Positions 32,001 through 37,345 of a stretch of 64,000 nt of DNA are shown here, piece by piece. The DNA lies in assembly GCA_911728435.2 (NCBI GenBank), contig OU452198.1:45103902-45167901 (forward strand), written 5' to 3'. The stretch is from Apoderus coryli. Taxonomy: Eukaryota > Arthropoda > Insecta > Coleoptera > Attelabidae. A program made the translations under genes and the position numbers. The stretch's first letter is position 1, and every line of letters starts with the position of its first letter. The notes beneath the pieces are model-generated. The model had not been told where the DNA came from and ran no database searches. It saw nothing but the letters and a program-made list of their open reading frames with translations.

Positions 32001-34653
32001 AAATCCCTTGCGGGATTGCCCAGTCGTTTTGGGGTAGTCTTATCTATGACAAAAGTCATTGAGGGTTATAAAAAAAAATTGTATTTTTTTTTTATTAATT
32101 TTGTTTAAAATTTTTTTTTTTTTTGGATTTTATTTTTAATTTTATTTTTTGATTTTTTTTTTAATAATTTTTTTTTGTTTTTTTTTTATTAATATTAACC
32201 TTTTTTTGGTTTTTTTATTTTTTTTTTTTTAATTTCATTTTATTTTTTTTTTATTTTGAATTTGAATTAAAAACAAAAAACAAAACTGATGCCACAGCAC
32301 ATCTCGAGAATACGAATTGACCTATAATCGTTTCATGGATTTCCCGCAGAAAAACCTTATTTACTCCTTTACTAAAGTTTCGACTTTATATTATCTTCAG
32401 AATCAGTGGGCCTAGGCGTAAACTCAGCAAAGTCTACCATAGTACCCATTTACCCGTAAAAGAAAACTTCTAACATTGAAGCATAAAACAGAAGCGTGCA
32501 GTGCAACTTTAACCTTAGTGAACACACTTTTTTCGTTTTTCGACAAAGCGCTCGTTATTATATACTAACAAGAAATCCCTTGAAGGGATTTCCCAGTCTT
32601 TTTGTGGTAGTCTTATCTATGACAAAAGTCATTGAGGGTTATAAAAAAAAAAATTTTTTTTATTAATTTGGTTTAAAAATTTTCTTTTCTTAATTTTTAA
32701 AATTTTTTTTTAATAATTTTTTTTAATAATTTTTTTTAATATTAATTTTTTTTTTGGATTTTTTTTGAATGTTATTTTTTGAATTTTTGTTATTAATTTA
32801 AATTTTTTTTTTTTATTTTGAATTTGAATTAAAAAAACTAATTTTTTTTTTTAAAAATATATAAAAAAAATAAATAATTTTTTTTTTTAAAAAATAAATA
32901 CAAAAAACACAAAAGTGTTGCCACAGCTGGGATTCGCACCCCTAACCTTTCGCATACGAAGCGAACGCCCTACCAATGACGACACAGAAACCTGATAAAA
33001 AATATTGTATTTTAATTGTAATAATATAAGTTCCAACTACCTAACTGGTGACATTTTAAATGGGACACATTCACCGTGATAAAAAGTTTATGAGCCCATT
33101 CTACCTAAAAATACTGTGAAACTTAAAATAATTATTTATTATAGTTAACAAGAAATCCCTTGCGGGATTTCCGTGTTTTTTTTTGGTAGTCTTATCTAAA
33201 ATATTTTTGAAATTTGTTCAAATTTTGCATCTTGTACTTATTGATCCACCCCTTTATGCATATTTTAATTATTGGTACCCCACTGCTTTTGTTTATTAAT
33301 AAAGTTTACCCAAAAAATTGAAAATTTGATTTGTTTTAATTATATACTTTTTGGCTAAAATATGGTGTCGTGATTAGTGACGACCTCCACAAAGATGTTT
33401 TAAAACTTATCACTGAGAAAATCACCCCCCAAAAAGGAGCAGTTTCGTCTAAGTCATTTGCTGCCCAAATTTGACGGGAATTTTTGCTTCAGGCTGTGTT
33501 TACATTATGTAAATTATCTAAAACCTGAAAAGGTAATAGGCTATATGGTCTGTTTGTCTGTTTGCCAGGGCAAGTAATGATCCACGAGTCAACATTTGGT
33601 CTGAATGGTGTCGTGAAGAAAAAAATATTGTCGATGTCTGTCCCGCTATTGTGAATGTCACATATAGAGGGCGATATTAGCCCTTTTAACAGGTGAACCT
33701 TATTTGCAATTGTTAAGAAATGAACATTTCAGAACATACGAAGTATTTCCATGGGTGAAAGGGTGAAATCGAGCCTGCTAGGTCGCCTAACTTAACCCCT
33801 GTGGAGTAAATATAAAGAAATAGTCCACGGAATAAGTTTAATACCCTTTTTGGCTGTTGATTATTAACAACAAACAAATCTATTGGACATACTTTCAATT
33901 TTTAATAGTTGAAGTTCATGATTGATATCGCAATCGTGCAACGAGAAGCAATTAACCAGTTTAGTCAATTTATCAATATCAGTTTTTAAAATGGTCTCGA
34001 AACAATCTGTTACCTTCCATGCCAATAATTCACCAAAGTTTTCAACCTAAAAAAATGAAACACAACATAGAAAAACAAAGCTGCAACTTATGAATGAATT
34101 ATTCGATTTATTTTACCTGTAAAATTTCAGATTGATGTTTGGTATAAGTGTCCAGCACTGCATGTACCAGCACGTAAATATTTGGAGACGATATTTTTGG
34201 TTTTCTATTTTTAAAATGGATTGGGAAATATTTGAAGTCCCTCGGGAAATTCACCCACTGGGCTGCGAGGTTGATTTTTTGCTAAAACAAATTATTTTAC
34301 ACACTTACAGGGGCAGAGGGACCCCTATGACTTCTCACTCAATATGCTGTATTTAAATTCCTAAAAAATTTAATAAATTCAACCTCAAAATGTTTTCTCC
34401 AGCTAAATTAAGAATAGAATCATAAATTCAACTTGTGACTTACCCTAGGAACAACCGTGCATCCCACGCGACTACCATGTTTAAATAAAAGATTTTCCAG
34501 ACTTCGCTGTTTCTTGCAGTTGAATATAACATTTTCCTGACATACTAACAAAGCATTCTGGCTATTTAGTGTGCCGTTTAATTTGTTTTTCAGGGCACCC
34601 AATCGCCACCATTGCAGAATTGTGGCGTACATATAGTACAATGTTAAAATCAT
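8900..34653 (-). CDS. HLCS: Holocarboxylase synthetase (biotin-protein ligase), 13 exons, about 953 aa
   Basis: HLCS activates biotin with ATP to biotinyl-AMP and transfers it to the target lysine of acetyl-CoA, pyruvate, propionyl-CoA and methylcrotonyl-CoA carboxylases. Exons (5' to 3'): 34444-34653, 33893-34046, 31339-31489, 29969-30839, 27345-27478, 27110-27287, 26846-27028, 24361-24537, 24166-24298, 21067-21227, 17463-17577, 17132-17348, 8900-9077. Every junction is GT-AG and the phases sum to one 954-codon frame. The N-terminal half holds a Lys-rich segment (about residues 195-260). The catalytic core has RRQTGGIGRANNAW (biotinyl-AMP loop, about 724-737), KWPND (791-795), SIKIGG (801-806) and GCGVNLSNSNPT. 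The C-terminal BPL domain ends with PDGNSFDMMKGLI. All motifs expected of an active enzyme are present, apart from the usual GRGRRG loop being GIGRAN. The gene spans 25.7 kb because its introns are packed with transposons. Confidence 0.93.
9165..9500 (+). pseudogene. Mariner-type transposase fragment, copy 1
   Basis: The segment beginning near 9290 reads, across frames, as the (E)WPPRSPDLTPLDFF-type catalytic motif (here GHQDLQI / RSPNLTP-like) followed by YLKDSAYQNPPLDIEALK, as after the last Asp of mariner-family DDE transposases. Frame is broken. It shares its left flank and first 130 bp with copy 2 at 10786-11040. Confidence 0.55.
9501..10785. other. HLCS intron 12 sequence, no gene
   Basis: No recognisable coding segment. 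Short frames at 9524-9748 and 9701-9910 carry no family signature. A small AAT repeat lies near 10350-10370. Confidence 0.4.
10786..11040 (+). pseudogene. Mariner-type transposase fragment, copy 2
   Basis: Direct repeat of 9125-9345: both have CACCTAAAGT.AACGCTTACC and GCCTTGTGTGTCGCAAAAG. The coding part reads EWPPRSPNLTP, then TFLWDI and a YLKD-like end (with frame damage), the last DDE motif region of a mariner-family transposase. A small deletion in copy 1 removed the EW codons. Confidence 0.6.
11340..12300 (+). pseudogene. Tc1-type transposase, frameshifted and 3'-truncated
   Basis: ATG at 11502 begins MPLSSED, then an immediate stop and VRAVALHDVGYSYREVANML, the paired-like helix-turn-helix of Tc1 transposases. 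The next parts, in three frames, are GSGRNRATS, LRARRPATGPELLRQHGVNR, VLFSGESRFCPSSPDGRERV (first Asp of DDE replaced by Gly), SFGGECIMLWGGISFDDRTE and FMHDNTRPHTSRIV (second Asp). The copy ends at EEVGIKN, so the DWPARSPDLNPIEH segment with the third catalytic residue is absent. Inactive; lies in HLCS intron 12. Confidence 0.88.
12816..13835 (+). CDS. Retrotransposon ORF1 protein: PHD finger, coiled coil, FP25K/L1-ORF1-like C-terminus
   Basis: The upstream extension to 12741 would need a GTG start, so I choose ATG 12816 (339 aa); ATG 12822 is an alternative. Residues about 11-65 form a C4HC3 PHD-type finger (YCGKCNNAI, CAGGCSRWFHKHC, WACPCC). A heptad-like helix follows (EEMKQSLDNVTKRNKKLEKD and so on), then a basic patch and NVIVFGLKGDG, opening an RRM/FP25K-like domain ending YVWCKNNRIYAKKDDG. 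In related LINEs ORF1p binds RNA and forms the retrotransposition particle; a PHD finger in ORF1 is known from some CR1-group elements and may bind chromatin (inference). ORF2 begins 158 nt downstream. Confidence 0.88.
   Translation: MRMGAKKKQTYCGKCNNAIAKTHYKIQCAGGCSRWFHKHCSDLTDIQFTAYERGKTSEKWACPCCDELSSDEEEVGPVSCAPTADLQMDRRTSRKFVITKASHSQGFERVFDLKSPSNGELLQAVRGMFEDLKDSLNFNSTLIEEMKQSLDNVTKRNKKLEKDQTELKNRVLELEREVHNLKNCATDSDTDKKKKNVIVFGLKGDGNVNVDVKKVLSKLDVKTAEEDYTVRVIATKNQTTTKPVVLTFLNQSKRDEVLQKKRSIRLNTEVCDIQSAQCRNIFLNEDLPKYTRDIFNAARKLKSIGYKYVWCKNNRIYAKKDDGDVVMEIFSVNQIDNFF
13994..16801 (+). CDS. Retrotransposon ORF2 protein: APE-type endonuclease and reverse transcriptase, 935 aa
   Basis: The N-terminal APE-like endonuclease has HLNIRSL, SESWL (catalytic Glu), GRGGGVALYIK, GDFNLN and SDH (about residues 212-214). 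The RT domain has LRPVSILPTLSKILEK, QSGFRTGHS, LLDYSKAFDRLNH, GVPQGSILGP (about 624-633) and YADD (655-658), then the thumb and C-terminal helical domain. The enzyme nicks target DNA and primes cDNA synthesis from it. No RNase H domain is visible. The frame is uninterrupted with all catalytic residues in place, so this copy may encode active enzyme. Confidence 0.95.
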   Translation: MIHNNIHIAHLNIRSLVPKFNSFKEYVLLNRFDIMAVSESWLGSVTLNNDIHIDNYRLIRKDRIHGRGGGVALYIKNYIQFTEIQEVESQYAEQLWIKFKLNGLSNTVGVIYRPPGLTDMINFFSEFEINVHDLMLGCDNFLCTGDFNLNLLNLECQYTQRFNEILLSYKLKQLINEPTRFGRGCLSLLDYIICSNEQHIADFSVDNLIHLSDHAPVICNVKMNTIKAAPFQHTYRDYRNFNLEMFTIDLNNVRFEPIFYEGDINLKVDIFNSCILGLFNRHTPIRTARITKKRAPWLTQYIKNAMRVRDKAHTKYKKNKTISNWEQYRQLRNDVTSLVSLEKKRYLEEVMTFNRPRENWKLLKDLNIYANNKNVVPENLSDVDSMNNYFIGLQHIEPDKKLLDFYNLNKFNETFEFNFRLATLKEVEEAINSVKSFAMGDDGIGILMLRYCCPVIIPVITHLVNCAIEMSTFPRLWKSAQIRPIPKVKDATDFKDLRPVSILPTLSKILEKILYNQLNIYVEACGLIPVVQSGFRTGHSCTTAMLQVTDDIFRALDKNENVVLILLDYSKAFDRLNHNLLLSMFKYFNFQQPAYNLMKSFLSDRSQRVVLNNNFSRDVNLPVGVPQGSILGPLFFSLYTSQLITYLRFATAHYYADDTQLYMSFASHSVIETNRKINDDLERLKNASLAHCLTLNPGKSQTMLFCKSNMRKDLENTLDIRIDNNKIPFVQHVRNLGLMLDTELRFTRHVSNCIQKAFINLKLIYGQRKLLNTALKRMLCDSLVLSHFSFCDAVYGPCLLNTDEKRIQRMQNSCVRLIGGLRKFDRGVTARLREIDWFSMGERRIFHILILFNKIIISKQPNYLYQKIKFLHDRHNLDLRHKFTITPPQHRSAMFERSFSYMISFMYNKIPSDAKLLSGYKFRKFVKINLLDFVN
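17022..17055 (+). repeat. (ATT)n 3' tail of the LINE
   Basis: About eleven ATT units directly after CAATAAAGTCA; serves as the 3' terminus of the retrotransposon. Confidence 0.9.
17056..17131. repeat. Short transposon-end motif
   Basis: Contains CATGATTCGAAGC and CCTCATCATCAGTA, a pair of motifs repeated in similar order at 50575-50635. Likely the end of an insect DNA element next to HLCS exon 12. Confidence 0.35.
17132..17348 (-). CDS. HLCS: HLCS exon 12
   Basis: CGVNLSNSNPTTCINNLIEE through DLYYRYWLHT, the end of the catalytic domain. The intact LINE's ATT tail ends about 75 bp beyond its donor. Confidence 0.95.
17463..17577 (-). CDS. HLCS: HLCS exon 11
   Basis: EINIAIKWPNDLYANGSIKI: the KWPND and KIGG motifs that contact biotinyl-AMP. 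Confidence 0.95.
17740..19380 (-). pseudogene. LINE fragment with RNase H domain (I/R1-group), 5'-truncated, frameshifted
   Basis: On the minus strand from 19293: the post-RT segment MYQTVIKPMVTYASLVWWPK with LQRLACLGITGAMRTCPTAA, then RNase H pieces (AESNAINRC, NIMSDSQAALKA, LTWVPGHEGIEGNEAADQLAKEGA with the DSQAA and GNExAD catalytic segments), then GLFTGDHPVKYHLKKMGL and CRFCEDATETTEHVLCEC. About 1.4 kb survives in three frames. The fingers and palm of the RT and the endonuclease are gone. The element is antisense to the mRpL12 retrocopy that abuts its 5' side. Confidence 0.9.
19402..19895 (+). pseudogene. mRpL12: Processed pseudogene of mitochondrial ribosomal protein L12
   Basis: The frame from ATG 19402 gives a mitochondrial-type leader, then SPKIEKLATEISQLNLIEVC, ELSGVLKKRLNLPDAPAFPV and GGFAAG, the N-terminal dimerisation region of L7/L12 proteins. 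A frameshift near 19690 leads to SQKVKSIFTVKLMTFEDTQK and VAIIKEMKSLM, the start of the C-terminal factor-binding domain. After a deletion (the region expected to read like NLVQAKKFVE is missing) and another frame change comes SKEEAEKLKEAIERVGG. No intron is seen, and the damage rules out function. The parent gene normally encodes a mitoribosome stalk protein. Lies in HLCS intron 10, opposite strand. Confidence 0.88.
19897..20146 (+). pseudogene. LINE C-terminal fragment with CCHH zinc finger
   Basis: The frame reads a basic helix (RRHEDTKRQHRKERERIGEA), then EWVCQFCDKSCSSKIGLFSH and LRVH. A single C-x2-C...H-x3-H finger of the form CxxC...SxIGLxSHxRxH after a basic helix is the usual C-terminus of several invertebrate LINE polyproteins, so I read this as a LINE end rather than a host zinc-finger gene. 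It directly abuts the mRpL12 relic. Confidence 0.6.
20619..20897 (-). pseudogene. hAT-like (ZBED/FAM200-type) transposase fragment
   Basis: 92 codons read VVNYIKTSRKLIKKLCMG, a damaged HTEVRW-like segment, EIHTFLQKEG and LLKLANLCDIFDKLSALNLS. These are characteristic phrases of the domesticated or transposon hAT family proteins often annotated as ZBED5 or FAM200. Only the middle of the RNase H-like domain remains; no DDE residue is recognisable. Confidence 0.7.
21067..21227 (-). CDS. HLCS: HLCS exon 10
   Basis: RANNAWITPLGCAPFSLQI, then IQHIVMVSVVSAVKKLVNTE. It completes the glycine loop and carries the core strands and helix of the ligase fold. Confidence 0.94.
21300..21790. other. HLCS intron 9, no gene
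   Basis: AT-rich. The 13-bp word GGAATAAAAATTTCG near 21330 reads back as an inverted repeat around 21355, a minor hairpin. Confidence 0.35.
21795..22590 (+). mobile_element. Repeat with tRNA-Ala-like core, copy A
   Basis: Homologous, in inverse orientation, to 32580-33130: shared parts include CAGTATTTTTAGGTAGAATG, CACCAGTTAGGTAGTTGGAAC, the tRNA-like core (21936-22003) and the right end CCCTCAATGACTTTTGTCAT. Poly-T rich blocks follow the core, and a segment at 22110-22410 ending in CAATAAACGTATCGTATTACG looks like a separate insertion. A tRNA-derived SINE or a non-autonomous helentron carrying a tRNA relic are both possible. Confidence 0.7.
21936..22003 (+). repeat. tRNA-Ala-like sequence (degenerate)
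   Basis: GTCATTGGTAGAGCGTTCGC resembles the D arm/A box of tRNA-Ala. CTTCGCATGCG matches its anticodon arm (CGC in the anticodon position). GGGGTTCCAGCTC resembles the T arm/B box, but with CCAG where GTTCGA is needed. The acceptor stem does not pair well, so this is a relic, not a functional tRNA. Confidence 0.65.
22655..23020. mobile_element. Foldback/MITE, about 0.37 kb
   Basis: GTAATGGTTTAAACAAG (22661-22677) pairs with CTTGTTTAAACCATTAC (22999-23015), and the arms continue inward imperfectly for about 110 bp (TGGCACTTA...TAAGTGCCA). Non-coding. Confidence 0.75.
23374..23911. mobile_element. Foldback element with about 180-bp arms
   Basis: Left end ATACAGGGTCTCCCAGAATATGT; right end ACATATTATGGGACACCCTGTAT. 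The arms pair along TAACCGAGAGATGGTC/AATCAGAGAGATTG-type sequence, TTATAAGTTCATATAAAGTTTTGTCGAAT, and GAGGCGGTTCAAAAG with its mate near 23530. TA flanks the termini. Non-coding and in HLCS intron 9. Confidence 0.82.
24061..24099. repeat. Near-perfect 39-bp palindrome
   Basis: Arms of 19 bp (CAAAGCGGTGAATCCCCTG and its exact complement) are separated by one C. It is GC-rich against an AT-rich background and sits 67 bp from HLCS exon 9 on its 3' side. Confidence 0.9.
24166..24298 (-). CDS. HLCS: HLCS exon 9, start of the biotin ligase catalytic domain
   Basis: LGRLVxFSDV-type opening (GRLVLFSDVLASSQ), then GHGFVVILRRQTGGIG, the first half of the biotin/ATP-binding loop. The donor splits the Gly codon. 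Confidence 0.93.
24361..24537 (-). CDS. HLCS: HLCS exon 8
   Basis: LKTKLLSECESIKDGKLTAH through SNFSTVNYFE, the linker leading into the catalytic domain. 59 codons in phase 0 at both ends. Confidence 0.88.
24623..24705. repeat. Two-part palindrome/mini-MITE
   Basis: Outer arms TTCTCTCCTATAATGGCG and CGCCATTATGGGAGAGAA (one mismatch) enclose inner exact arms GCGACGAGATGCGCATGACG and its complement, with a 4-bp loop and about 6 unpaired bases on one side. CpG-rich, about 85 bp upstream of HLCS exon 8. Confidence 0.85.
24786..26180 (+). pseudogene. CR1/Jockey-type LINE, degraded RT
   Basis: Frames in order: KMFWSYINANNRDSRIPG and SEEEIFWAARKLKK (pre-RT), HGFIGGRSTLTDL, DVIYTNFAKAFDRINHVVL, a [13 protein letters not shown] motif decayed to SVPQESNLGPLLF, FVDDMKIF in place of FADD, then WCEENRLNLNSSKCK and a post-RT part to about 26180. 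Several frameshifts. The related copy at 37866-39281 shows the same wording ([12 protein letters not shown]), so both belong to one family. Confidence 0.85.
26181..26816 (+). mobile_element. Probable 3' part of the same LINE with an unidentified insert, (ATT)n tail
   Basis: GAGCAATAAAGCAATTATTATTATTATTATTA at 26783-26815 has the form of the LINE's polyadenylation-like tail. Sequence between about 26190 and 26640 has no recognised homology and may be an insertion; short minus-strand frames there (26226-26641) carry no family signature. Confidence 0.45.
26846..27028 (-). CDS. HLCS: HLCS exon 7
   Basis: Reads VHLEINPDQYEDDKSKFEAL, then LKESNDARLQILEDIL and TPADVVTYNPAYFLGRHD. This matches the VHLE...LKESN segment conserved in animal HLCS just before the linker. 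Confidence 0.93.
27110..27287 (-). CDS. HLCS: HLCS exon 6
   Basis: Encodes SSSNGSSPIAPRTPSTVDIQ through ANVKRSVGRAIFSQ. Of three possible nearby AG acceptors, only TTTAG|TAGTAGC keeps frame. Confidence 0.88.
27345..27478 (-). CDS. HLCS: HLCS exon 5
   Basis: Starts VREHELVRFSYGKWEKVKM, continuing directly from FTTAE of the previous exon. Donor phase 2 (AG), completed by T in the next exon. Confidence 0.88.
27544..27798 (-). other. Unassigned 84-codon frame in HLCS intron 4
   Basis: Reads HEMPIANKMYVATSGATMAG, QVCELCCNSSLKLAKILFRK and FIVCAKHVLED. Composition is protein-like, with two CxxC-type cysteines. It lies just upstream of HLCS exon 5, but its phase and lack of donor make it an unlikely HLCS exon. 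Family not recognised; part of its left end is shared with the 190-bp repeat at 27741-27930. Confidence 0.25.
27741..28110 (+). repeat. 190-bp direct repeat within the Jockey-derived array
   Basis: 27741-27930 (starting CGGCATCTCGTGCTTGTATA) is repeated at 27931-28110. Both contain the RT segment NGIFRLRHFP..WKEAEV with the IPKAGKDLKFPQNYRP motif. A tandem duplication that copies the junction between an intron segment and the LINE. Confidence 0.85.
27944..29645 (+). mobile_element. Tandem pair of chimeric Jockey-LINE units, about 0.87 kb each
   Basis: Unit 1 (about 27970-28822) and unit 2 (about 28838-29645) have the same order: a Jockey RT segment (RHFPxRWKEAEV, PKAGxDLKFPQNYRP, IPNEQFAFREAHCT), an abrupt switch to a Ser/Thr-rich frame (HLSSAESSARRS, SSGLKTRTTPSTT), then 230 bp of non-coding sequence ending GGGCTCCACCATAAGTAGTAA. 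Unit 2 has lost about 60 bp and gained three ACT triplets. No catalytic RT site is included. Confidence 0.8.
29969..30839 (-). CDS. HLCS: HLCS exon 4, Lys-rich region plus start of the conserved N-terminal domain
   Basis: The largest coding exon (290 codons). A stretch of Lys/Asp/Glu/His repeats (RRHKKDKDKKDKTKKEDK and similar) of probably disordered, charged sequence precedes PPNVLVYADSVIARDNVK, the beginning of the conserved HLCS amidotransferase-like domain. Donor GCAGAA|GTAAGT. Confidence 0.9.
30840..31338 (-). other. HLCS intron 3 with possible mariner relic
   Basis: Near 31120-31180 the plus strand reads PPPKKFKVTIFWYSEGIK, resembling the KKVMxTIFWDSEG segment of some mariner transposases; nothing more of the protein is seen. 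Confidence 0.3.
31339..31489 (-). CDS. HLCS: HLCS exon 3
   Basis: Acceptor ATTGTTTTAG. Reads VDVEGKVKRIKFERQFSLDS through KKFVADLKAIYSKVRDAT. Donor ACCAA|GTAAGA, phase 2, matches the next exon. Confidence 0.8.
31915..33140 (-). mobile_element. Repeat with tRNA-Ala-like core, copy B plus a partial third copy
   Basis: Opposite in orientation to copy A. 32498-33130 carries the full order (head, tRNA-like core, poly-A/T block, CCCTCAATGACTTTTGTCAT, hairpin AAATCCCTTCAAGGGATTT, AACGAGCG end). 31915-32330 repeats the same terminal part (about 150 bp) and a short piece resembling the core's edge. The terminal hairpin recurs at 33150-33172 as well. Non-coding and strongly homopolymeric. Confidence 0.72.
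32921..32990 (-). repeat. tRNA-Ala-like sequence (degenerate), copy B
   Basis: The reverse complement reads GTCATTGGTAGGGCGTTCGC, TTCGTATGCGAAAGGTTAGG, then GGTGCGAATCCCAGC. The B box (GCGAATCCC) is better kept than in copy A. In the anticodon position it has CGT. Confidence 0.65.
33173..33892. other. HLCS intron 2, no gene
   Basis: AT-rich, with no recognised coding or repeat family. The frame at 33713-33898 is the read-through of HLCS exon 2 past its donor. Confidence 0.4.
33893..34046 (-). CDS. HLCS: HLCS exon 2
   Basis: Acceptor TTTTTTTAG, starting VENFGELLAWKVTDCFE. Donor GAAA|GTATGT leaves phase 1, which fits the exon at 31339-31489 exactly (A plus CT gives Thr). If the donor were not used, the frame would stop 8 codons later. 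Confidence 0.75.
34444..34653 (-). CDS. HLCS: HLCS exon 1 (start codon)
   Basis: ATG at 34653. Encodes 70 residues beginning MILTLYYMYATILQWWRL, similar in style to the N-terminus of other insect HLCS proteins. Donor CTAGG|GTAAGTC, phase 0. Confidence 0.82.
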
Positions 34654-34739
34654 CCTTGACGTTGCCCTATTCTATCTGCAATTAAAGAGTGTTACAGAAG
34701 AAAGAAGTTCAATAAATAAAGAAATAGTATTGTCAATTT

Positions 34740-35095
34740 TAATTCATTCGATATCTATTACCGTTTTCGAGATATTTACGTTTAAAGTTTTTTCCCAAAA
34801 AACCTTCAAACTTCTTAGAATTTAATGCTGAAAAATATATGTGTAGACCGAAGCTGAAGGCTTGCATCTCACCCTGAAGCTATCGCCTTTGATTTTGGAG
34901 AAAATGAAACAAATACGTAGAGATCGTCAAAATTTTCAAAAACCTGATGATTCCAAAATGGTTGAAACTTGGTGTAGTGATAGAGGGTCCTATTGGTAGC
35001 AGACAAGGCCGGAATTATCTCCTACCGTTTTCGAGATATTTACGATTAAAGTTTTTTCCCAAGAAACCTTCAAAACTCTTAATGTAATGATCTTG
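34740..35095. repeat. Imperfect direct repeat, period about 260 bp
   Basis: CCGTTTTCGAGATATTTACG followed by TTTAAAGTTTTTTCCCA and AAACCTTCAAA occurs at 34761-34815 and again at 35025-35080. Upstream of the HLCS start, so it may overlap the promoter region. Confidence 0.7.
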
Positions 35096-35102
35096 TTATA
35101 TC

Positions 35103-35267
35103 AAGAGAATGCTTGCTGGAAAGAAATTTAAGTCCAATGATGAAGTAATCGCTGAAACAGAGTCCTATTCTGACGAGAAAGAGAAATCGTACTATAAAAG
35201 TGGTATCGAAAAGGTGGAAAATCCCTATACTCGTTGTATTGCCCTCGAAGGCATCTATGTTGAATAA
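35103..35267 (+). pseudogene. Mariner transposase C-terminus (54 codons and stop)
   Basis: An open frame reads KRMLAGKKFKSNDEVIAETE, SYSDEKEKSYYKSGIEKVEN and RCIALEGIYVE, then TAA. This is the conserved end of mariner (mellifera/irritans-type) transposases. The catalytic DD34D region is absent. The following 3' sequence resembles mariner untranslated sequence up to the terminal repeat. Confidence 0.88.
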
Positions 35268-35699
35268 TAAAATCGATTTTTGTCAAAAATCCGGTGTACA
35301 AATTTTATTGCTTTGGAAGCCGACCAAACCACAGCCATGTCTAGTTATAAGCAACACAACTCTGTAAACGCTTACAACTATGCTCAAGATTTACTCTAGT
35401 TGTTAGAGTAGAAAAAACTGATGTAAAAAGAGCAAAATCAAGTGAGCAGAACAACATTTGACTATTAAATTAGGTCAATACTATATTATAAGATTTCAAT
35501 AATACCAACGTAAATATTTATTCATAAATTTATTCAAATCAATATTGTTTTCAATTTATGTATAATGTATATGGATTAAAGCGATAATTTTAATAATAAT
35601 AATAATAATAACAGGCTATTAAAGTAAATGTTTTGTATTTATAGTTGTAATTCTAATACAGGGTGTTTCTTAAGTAATCTAGAGTATTCAAGATGGCGA

Positions 35700-37345
35700 T
35701 TCTTTGGACAATCTTAAGAAAAACAAATAAAAAAGGTTTTGCTCTTCCAAACTCTATCCTATCTATTCGGTTATAAATAGTATTAAATCGTCAACTGCAA
35801 ATGACGTGTATGACTTGAATTCTGTTTTGATTAAAAATTCTGTAGATATCCTTCTTGTGCCTATGACCAATTTGGCAAACTTATATTTTACTACCGGTAT
35901 TTTTCCCCCGAAAGATTTAAACTAAGTAGAATAACGCCTGTGTTCAAGAAGGGCGATTGCTCGGTTCTGGGTAATTACAGACCAATATCAATTACTGTAA
36001 TCTTCTCTAAAGTCATTGAGGTACTGCTGAAAAATAGACTAATAGAATATTTTGAAGAACATGACCTGTTTGACTCTTCTCAGTTTGATTTTCGATCCGA
36101 ACGGAGCACGGTCAAAGCAGTGTCGGAGATTGTGGCAGGCATAGTTGATGCCTTTGAGCGGGGGGAGCACGTATCGTTGATGGTGTGTGACCTTGCCAAG
36201 GCGTTCGACTGTGTCTCGGATACTATTCTTTTGGAAAAGTTGCATTTTTACGGTGTGAGAGGTGTTCCTTGGAATCTTATAAAGTCCTACCTCACTGGTA
36301 GACAACAGTGTGTTAAAGTGGGAAATATTGAGTCCATCAGGGTTGACGTCAAGCACGGTGTGCCCCCTGTTTTTCATAATATATATAAACGATATATGTT
36401 CTTACATGAACGACAAATGTCGCTGTGTATTGTTTGCTGATGACACGTCCTTTTTAAGTACAGTAACAAATAATTTACAATTAAATTGCAACAAAACTAA
36501 ACAAATTTGTTTTTCTAGTAACCCTAAATTTGCTAGTAACAACTCTTGCAAAATACTTGGGATTGTTGTTGATGGCGGTTTGGATTGGGCCGAACACGTG
36601 AGTCAGCTGAGTAGTAAGCTGTCTGGTATTTTATTTGTAATTAGGCAACTCAGAAAGGCGCTTTCCTTTGAGGTTCTTAAGTCTGTCTATTATGGATTGT
36701 TTCATTCGCGTATTGTATACGGGGTTATTCTTTGGGGCAACGCATCCAACGCGTTACAGGTTTTTAGGCTACAGAAAAAAGCTATTAGACTGTTGGCTGG
36801 TGTGGGGCCTATTGATCACTGTCGTCCATTCTTTCTTGGGTACAGGATAATGCCTTTGCCTTGTGTTTATGTGTATCACCAGCTCATGGAAATTCATGAG
36901 CATAAGGATAAGTTCCCCAGGCACGGACAGGTTCATGACCACAATACTCGTTCAGCTGACGTTTTAGACTTAACAAATGTCAAAATAACTCGCTAAATAT
37001 AAAACTATACAACAAGCTTCCTGCTAGCTTCAAAATTTTAAACCAGAATAAATTTAAAAGAAAAATAAAGGAACTGCTCTTAAGTAACTGTTTTTATTCA
37101 CTTGATGAATACATGTCACACTCATTTTGAAAATGATGGTCTATACGCCTTGTTGGATTTGAGATAAAATATTTTGAAATTTGGTTGTAAAATGTAATCG
37201 TGATTGTTGTTTTATACATACATATATGTTATGCAAAGATTTTACAAGTTGAATTGTAAATTTTCTATTTGGACGTGCTGTAAATTGTAATTATCAAATT
37301 TTTGTAATTGCCACTATGGTAAATAAAGATCTATCTATCTATCGG
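35700..37345 (+). pseudogene. CR1/Jockey-type LINE with internal deletion; GATC/CTAT-type tail
   Basis: RT segments in order: NYRPISITVIFSKVIEVLLK, SSQFDFRSERST, MVCDLAKAFDCVSDTILLEK, a decayed GVPQGS motif (GVPPVF), FADDTSFLS, then about 35 residues missing before NCNKTKQICF, KILGIVVDGGLDW, the C-terminal domain with YYGLFHSRIVYGVILWGN and HNTRSAD. The 3' end is AATAAAGATCTATCTATCTATC. One frameshift separates the two long frames (35940-36440 and 36310-36996). Confidence 0.88.

Noticed and set aside
31678..32059. Frames of 71 and 90 codons upstream of HLCS exon 3, considered as an additional exon
   Set aside because: HLCS exons 2 and 3 already join in frame without it; the phases do not fit, and the distal part is repeat sequence shared with 32498-32640.
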